Under the pieces are notes generated by a model. That model saw only the letters and a list, made by a program, of their open reading frames with translations, ran no database searches and had not been told where the DNA came from. From Chalciporus piperatus (taxonomy: Eukaryota > Basidiomycota > Agaricomycetes > Boletales > Boletaceae): a stretch of 64,000 nucleotides of DNA. Both the position numbers and the translations under genes were made by a program. Location: positions 1 to 64,000 of the forward strand of contig JBBPTG010000068.1 of NCBI GenBank assembly GCA_038093975.1, written 5' to 3'. This document shows positions 60,101 to 64,000 of this stretch, piece after piece; within the stretch, counting starts at the first letter, position 1, and every line of letters begins with the position of its first letter.

Positions 60101-61367
60101 TGGTGAAGAGCATGGGAAGTTCGGTAGCGCCAAGTCGAGTAAGGGCTTTCTTGAACACTTGGAAGCCCCAATATTTGCGCTCGGGAGAAGAGGAGGAAGA
60201 AAACAGGGATTCTATCCCACCCATGAGACGTCAACGACACGAAATGAACATATATGCGCTTACCATCCACGACTACTCGGAAGAAATCGCTAAAAGAGCC
60301 TTGTGGAGATTGTTCTGAGCCCTCCGGAGGCAGTAACCGGTCGAATATGACATTCCATGCAAAATGAAGCTGAGCTTTCCATGATCCAGTGTTGGCGTCA
60401 GAAGAGTCTTCGTCGTCTACGGCAGATTCCTGCACGTGAATCACAACGCATGAGCCTCTCACCATACTCTCCACGTCAATAACTGACCTTTAAGATCCTA
60501 CCAAGGGATGAGAGATTGCTTGGTGAAAGTATATTCTGTCCCTTGAACACCGGAGCGAGCGTTGTGTCCCAGTCGTGATTTGGCGTGAACGGTTGCAGCT
60601 TCAAAGTCATCGCAACTTTTTCCGGCGTCCAATAGCTATCTTTCTCCTTCGACCAGAGAGCTTCAATCGTCCCCTCGAGCGCCTCGACTTTCCATGGCGC
60701 GGAAGAAGAATGGACCGCATCGATAGCCAACCCAATCGTCCACCAAGCGCTCTCCCTCAACCATGACTTTGCCTCGCCGATTTCCAAGAGGTATGTCAGT
60801 ACCAATGTGTACGTTTCCAAGCTCGAGACGGGCGCGTTCGATGATGACGAGGAGGAGCTCGGTAATGGCGTTTGGCGCACGAGCAATCCAGATCGAACGA
60901 CGGCGGTAATACCAAACAGGCGTGCGAATAGGACGTCTCTCTGCTCCTGACCGGTCATAGATCCCTGCCTTTTCGTAGAGTCGACGATGAGAGTGATGAC
61001 CTGAGCACAGGTGACTGTGTCTATCCGGGAGAGCAGCTGTAGGGAAACGACATAAAGTCATCTGGGCGAGCTCGAGAGATGGTATGCAGGGACGTACCTC
61101 GGTAAGGGCTACGCTGAACCCCAGCCTACTACTTTCCCGAGGACTCGCAAGGCCCCGTACAAGCCTCCGTACCGAGTACGAAACATCCTGCGAGTTCAAC
61201 GCGTCCAATCCGTCACCGCCCTCGTTGTCTGACCCATCCGATTTCGTCTGAGGGACATGAAGCGCCTGGAATTGTTCGAGAGCGCTGATAAGCTTGACCG
61301 ACGCGTCTACGCGGTCTTTTTTCGAGGCCGAGGACAGATTCCAGAACAAAGGAAGTGTCGTAGACAT
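57151..61367 (-). CDS. POL5: POL5/MYBBP1A family nucleolar protein
   Basis: The ATG at 61365-61367 begins MSTTLPLFWNLSSASKKDRV, then SYSVRRLVRGLASPRESSRL and GFSVALTELL, the canonical Pol5 N-terminus. HEAT-like helical repeats run through many exons (DVLFARLFGITAVVRSGLLV, WLRESAWWTIGLAIDAV). An extreme acidic tract (about 58290-58600, Glu/Asp/Ser) follows. The C-terminal helical part has LVLPLIELATKSGMDERQLS, VYLESLDDYMSRKASQLAFS and FQKALQKTVIDLVNDS. The end is a basic KSTRKKQKKSKS tail, stop 57151. Yeast Pol5 is needed for rRNA synthesis and 60S ribosome maturation; despite the name it is not an active replicative polymerase. Confidence 0.92.
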
Positions 61368-61618
61368 CTTGCTTGGATTCCTCCCCTCTGCACTCCAAAA
61401 TTTCGGTATTCGGTGTCAAGTCCAAATCGGTTTGTTATGCTCTGTTGAATTCACAAGCTCATCCATCTTAGGGGCTAATTATAATTCACCAGCAACTTAT
61501 CGTGAGCGATATGTACATTAATGCAATATTAACAAGTATGAGTCGTATGACAGACAAATGCAATTAGTCAACGCCAAAAAACGCAATGTAATGACCCCAA
61601 CAAGCGTCCCAACCAATC

Positions 61619-62655
61619 TCAATCGAAATGCATCCAATGTCCCTTCACCCCCGTTTTACATTTGATGCAATCGGCGCGCGGTCCCATCATCACGCGATGC
61701 TTTCTACCAGAGGAAGTCGGAATATCAGAAATTCTAGATGGTCGGGGAGATCCCTCTATTCGATCGGGCATAAGGGTCTGAGTCTGAGCTTGAGTTTGAT
61801 CGTGCATGCGAGCGTGGGTTCGAGCTGCCGCGTCTTCATCCGCCTGCCCGTATTCAGACATGAAACGATGCTGATGAGATGATGTATCTGATGGAGTCGC
61901 TGGCAAGAGGAAAATATCTGGAGGATGAGGCCGAAGTGCGCTCACACCGACCCTCAGCTCCCTTGCCGGTATCGACGACGCGGACGATGCCGACTCGGTC
62001 GCCGACGAAGGAGGCTCGGTGAGCACACTAAACGGTGCAGGCGAGGGCGCGTGTAGCTCGTTCACCACAGGAGTGGGTGTCGTCGTGATGTGTATCAAAG
62101 GCGGATGGTTCTTGGACGCCGCCCACTGTCTCGTCGCGGACTGGTGTGCGTTCGCGCGAAGTGACTGCGACTCTTCGTAATCTATAGCCTGTCACCCATC
62201 CTCGCGATGAGAACCACTCGAGAACGAGACATCCACCTCCAAATTTGAAACAAGACTGACCATGTTCTCGTCAGCCCTACTCTGACCTACGGTGGCACCC
62301 CCATCTACAGCGTACGGGGGACCGACCACCACCAACGGACTCCCGATCGTAAGCTCCCTCGCCTGCCTCACCCAATCATCCTGGTTAGTCAACCGACCGC
62401 TTTCCAACACGCCATCAGCCGCGCGACGGACACAGAGCCCCTCACCGAGCGGTGCCAGCGTAATACGTTTCTGAGAAACAAAGACAAAACCATCGTTCCT
62501 CAGTACACGTCCACGACGAGCAACCCAACTAAGACCAAAAAAACACGTACAGCTTGCCGCTCCTGTCTGGGTGAACCAGGAGACCGAGGTCGTTTCATCG
62601 CATAGCCCATTGAACGGAAAGCCGAGGGCGGTGACTGCATGTCAATCTCCATCAT
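61619..62655 (-). CDS. Small conserved basidiomycete protein with C-terminal Cys/His motif
   Basis: The ATG at 62653-62655 gives MMEIDMQSPPSAFRSMGYAM and KRPRSPGSPRQERQA. Exons then give LTNQDDWVRQARELTIGSPL, AIDYEESQSLRANAHQSATR and, in the last exon, IHITTTPTPVVNELHAPSPA. The extreme C-terminus reads MGPRADCIKCKTGVKGHWMH before the stop at 61619. From memory, other mushroom genomes encode proteins with the same MGYAMKR-RSPGSP start and GPRADC-KC-GVKGHWMH end. The paired CxxC and terminal His resemble half of a zinc site. Function unknown. The middle is disordered. Confidence 0.75.
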
Positions 62656-63147
62656 GAGTATTAGTTGGAGGTCTAAAAGTGGCGACCGTTATGCGTAGTG
62701 GTGAAATTTTCAAGGGTGAACCGGTTGGTGTGATGAGTACAGCAGTGGTCAAAGGATCGCGCTCGGAAATTCCCTGAAGATTGCTTTGAAAGAACACGGC
62801 CACCGACGCCACCAGCGTCCCGGACGGTGAGCCTCTCCGATACTGCCTCCCTCAAAGCCTGCACAACACGGTGTGCGGCAACAGGCTACAACGCTCGATA
62901 TTCAAAATCACTGAGTACCCTTGGTACTTATTGCAGATCAACATTGTCAGCTTGCGGCCAGTACATGCCAAAACAGGCAAAGTCAGGTATACAACCGCGT
63001 CGAGTGCCAGCCTGAGTGGTATACAACAACTTGTCTACAAGATACGTTTCTACAAGTTTTTCTACGAGATGGGCTTGAGTGAGAAACATTATCAACACGA
63101 ACACCGATTCATAGTACAAACATGTTCACCAAAACCGAGGACTCCGT
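62656..63147. other. Intergenic
   Basis: About 490 bp holding the 5' flank of the small conserved gene and the 3' flank of trehalose phosphorylase. No gene is supported. Confidence 0.4.
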
Positions 63148-64000
63148 TCACCCTTGCATCTGCAACGTACCACGAGGCAACCTGGGCTCACCCTCGACAT
63201 AAGCCTCACCAGTTTCCTCGCGGAGCATGTCATTCAACCACGCTCCCTGAGGCTGAATTTTGATACCACGGTTGTACATCACAGCGAGGTACAACCACGC
63301 AGCAGCGTTCCCGACGGTGCCGACTTCGTCGGAAACGTGAGTTGCAGCGTACTGGCTCATCTTGGCGTAAAGCGCTTCGTCAGTGTAGAGGTCGAAGAGG
63401 TATTTCGCGACGGCGTCATTGTCGCCGACTTCCGTGAGGTATCCGGACTTGCCATGTTCGATCTGGAGGGGTATACCACCAGTGCGAGAGGCAACGATGG
63501 GTATGCCGGCATGGAGTGCCTCTGACACTTTGACTTCAAAGCCTTCCCGCAGGGAGAGCTGGAGAGCGATCTTGGCGTTGGCCATGAGAGCATTCAAGAC
63601 TACAATCACATATCATTAATGGATCGACGACGAAAAGAAGAGGGAGACATACGCTGGTCGCTTGGTGGCAGCCTCATGACGACAATGTCCTTCTGGTATT
63701 CCTTGTAGTCATCGGAAGCAATCAAGTTCATGATCTGGTCGTAGATGATGCTGGCATCCGGGTCATCCACAGCACCGTGACCGCAGATCAAGAGCTGAGG
63801 AATATCCTGCTCGGAGTACTTGCCGGTCGCCTTCAAGAGTCTGCGCAAGCGAGCATAGGAGTCGATGACGTTGGGGATACCCTTGGCAGGATCGAACCGT
63901 GCGACCTGGACAATGTATTCACGAGCGGGCCACTTCAATTCGTGCATCTTTTCTTTGACACAGAGGGATTGAAATTCTCCCATGTAGAATTGGGAGTCCC
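63148..64000 (-). CDS. Trehalose phosphorylase (GT4), C-terminal part
   Basis: The coding sequence enters from the right edge, so the start is outside. Exon 63606-64000 has MGEFQSLCVKEKMHELKWPA, EYIVQVARFDPAKGIPNVID and PQLLICGHGAVDDPDASIIY. An intron of about 45-50 nt follows, then LNALMANAKIALQLSLREGF, EVKVSEALHAGIPIVASRTG, LPRGTLQMQG and the stop at 63148. The E-x7-E pattern in EGFEVKVSE and the GIPIVAS-GG block are GT4 glycosyltransferase features. The C-terminal EGEPRLPR tail is like mushroom trehalose phosphorylases, which reversibly cleave trehalose with phosphate. About 280 residues visible. Confidence 0.9.

Noticed and set aside
1..64000. CRISPR arrays, phage, bacterial-type operons or biosynthetic gene clusters
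   Set aside because: None seen; all recognisable genes are intron-containing fungal housekeeping or basidiomycete-family genes.

Overview
The window is nuclear DNA from a basidiomycete fungus, most probably an agaricomycete. It is gene-dense, with 25 recognisable protein-coding genes on both strands. Nearly all carry many short introns (mostly about 45-70 nt, GT..AG) and fungal orthologues can be named. Several proteins have homologues I know only from basidiomycetes: a P-loop protein family, a DUF6593-like protein, two disordered conserved proteins and a BTB protein. There is no operon structure, CRISPR array or phage, and no tRNA or rRNA gene that I can support.

Layout. 1-2864: the 3'-truncated part of a basidiomycete P-loop NTPase-like family gene (-). 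3.4-8.5 kb: a PQ-loop vacuolar amino-acid transporter gene (-), an inverted decayed partial copy of its 3' half (+), and between them a LisH-CTLH-CRA protein. 9-17.2 kb: a chromodomain/SET H3K9 methyltransferase (-) diverging from RAD54 (+), then splicing factor SPF45 (+). 18.7-28.4 kb: CDC25 phosphatase (-), an IAH1-type SGNH esterase (-), tRNA-splicing endonuclease SEN34 (+), an EI24 membrane protein (-) and linker histone H1 (-). 29-36.6 kb (+): an MZM1-like LYR protein apparently fused to an RF-1-domain protein, adenylyl-cyclase-associated protein CAP, and a PhoD-like phosphatase. 36.7-46.4 kb: Ash2/Bre2-type COMPASS subunit (-), a ubiquitin E2 (+) and a large disordered conserved protein (+). 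46.5-52.6 kb (-): DUF6593-like protein, BTB protein, N-terminal glutamine amidase NTAQ1, and ATP12. 52.8-56.9 kb: MSH3 (+). 57.2-64 kb (-): POL5/MYBBP1A, a small conserved basidiomycete protein, and the C-terminal part of trehalose phosphorylase, which runs off the right edge.

Functionally the window is rich in chromatin and genome-maintenance genes: H3K9 methyltransferase, RAD54, CDC25, histone H1, COMPASS subunit, MSH3 and POL5. Two pairs are divergent with under 180 bp between start codons (H3K9 methyltransferase/RAD54; ATP12/MSH3), and both intergenic gaps hold recognisable promoter palindromes. Mitochondrial assembly and translation functions (MZM1, RF-1 domain, ATP12) form a second theme. 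The most unusual points are the apparent LYR/RF-1 fusion, the inverted decayed gene copy, the threefold repeat in SPF45, an E2 with HPG in place of HPN, and micro-exons of 7 and 13 nt. Exon boundaries were assigned by eye from GT..AG sites, reading phase and family conservation, so individual splice sites may be off.
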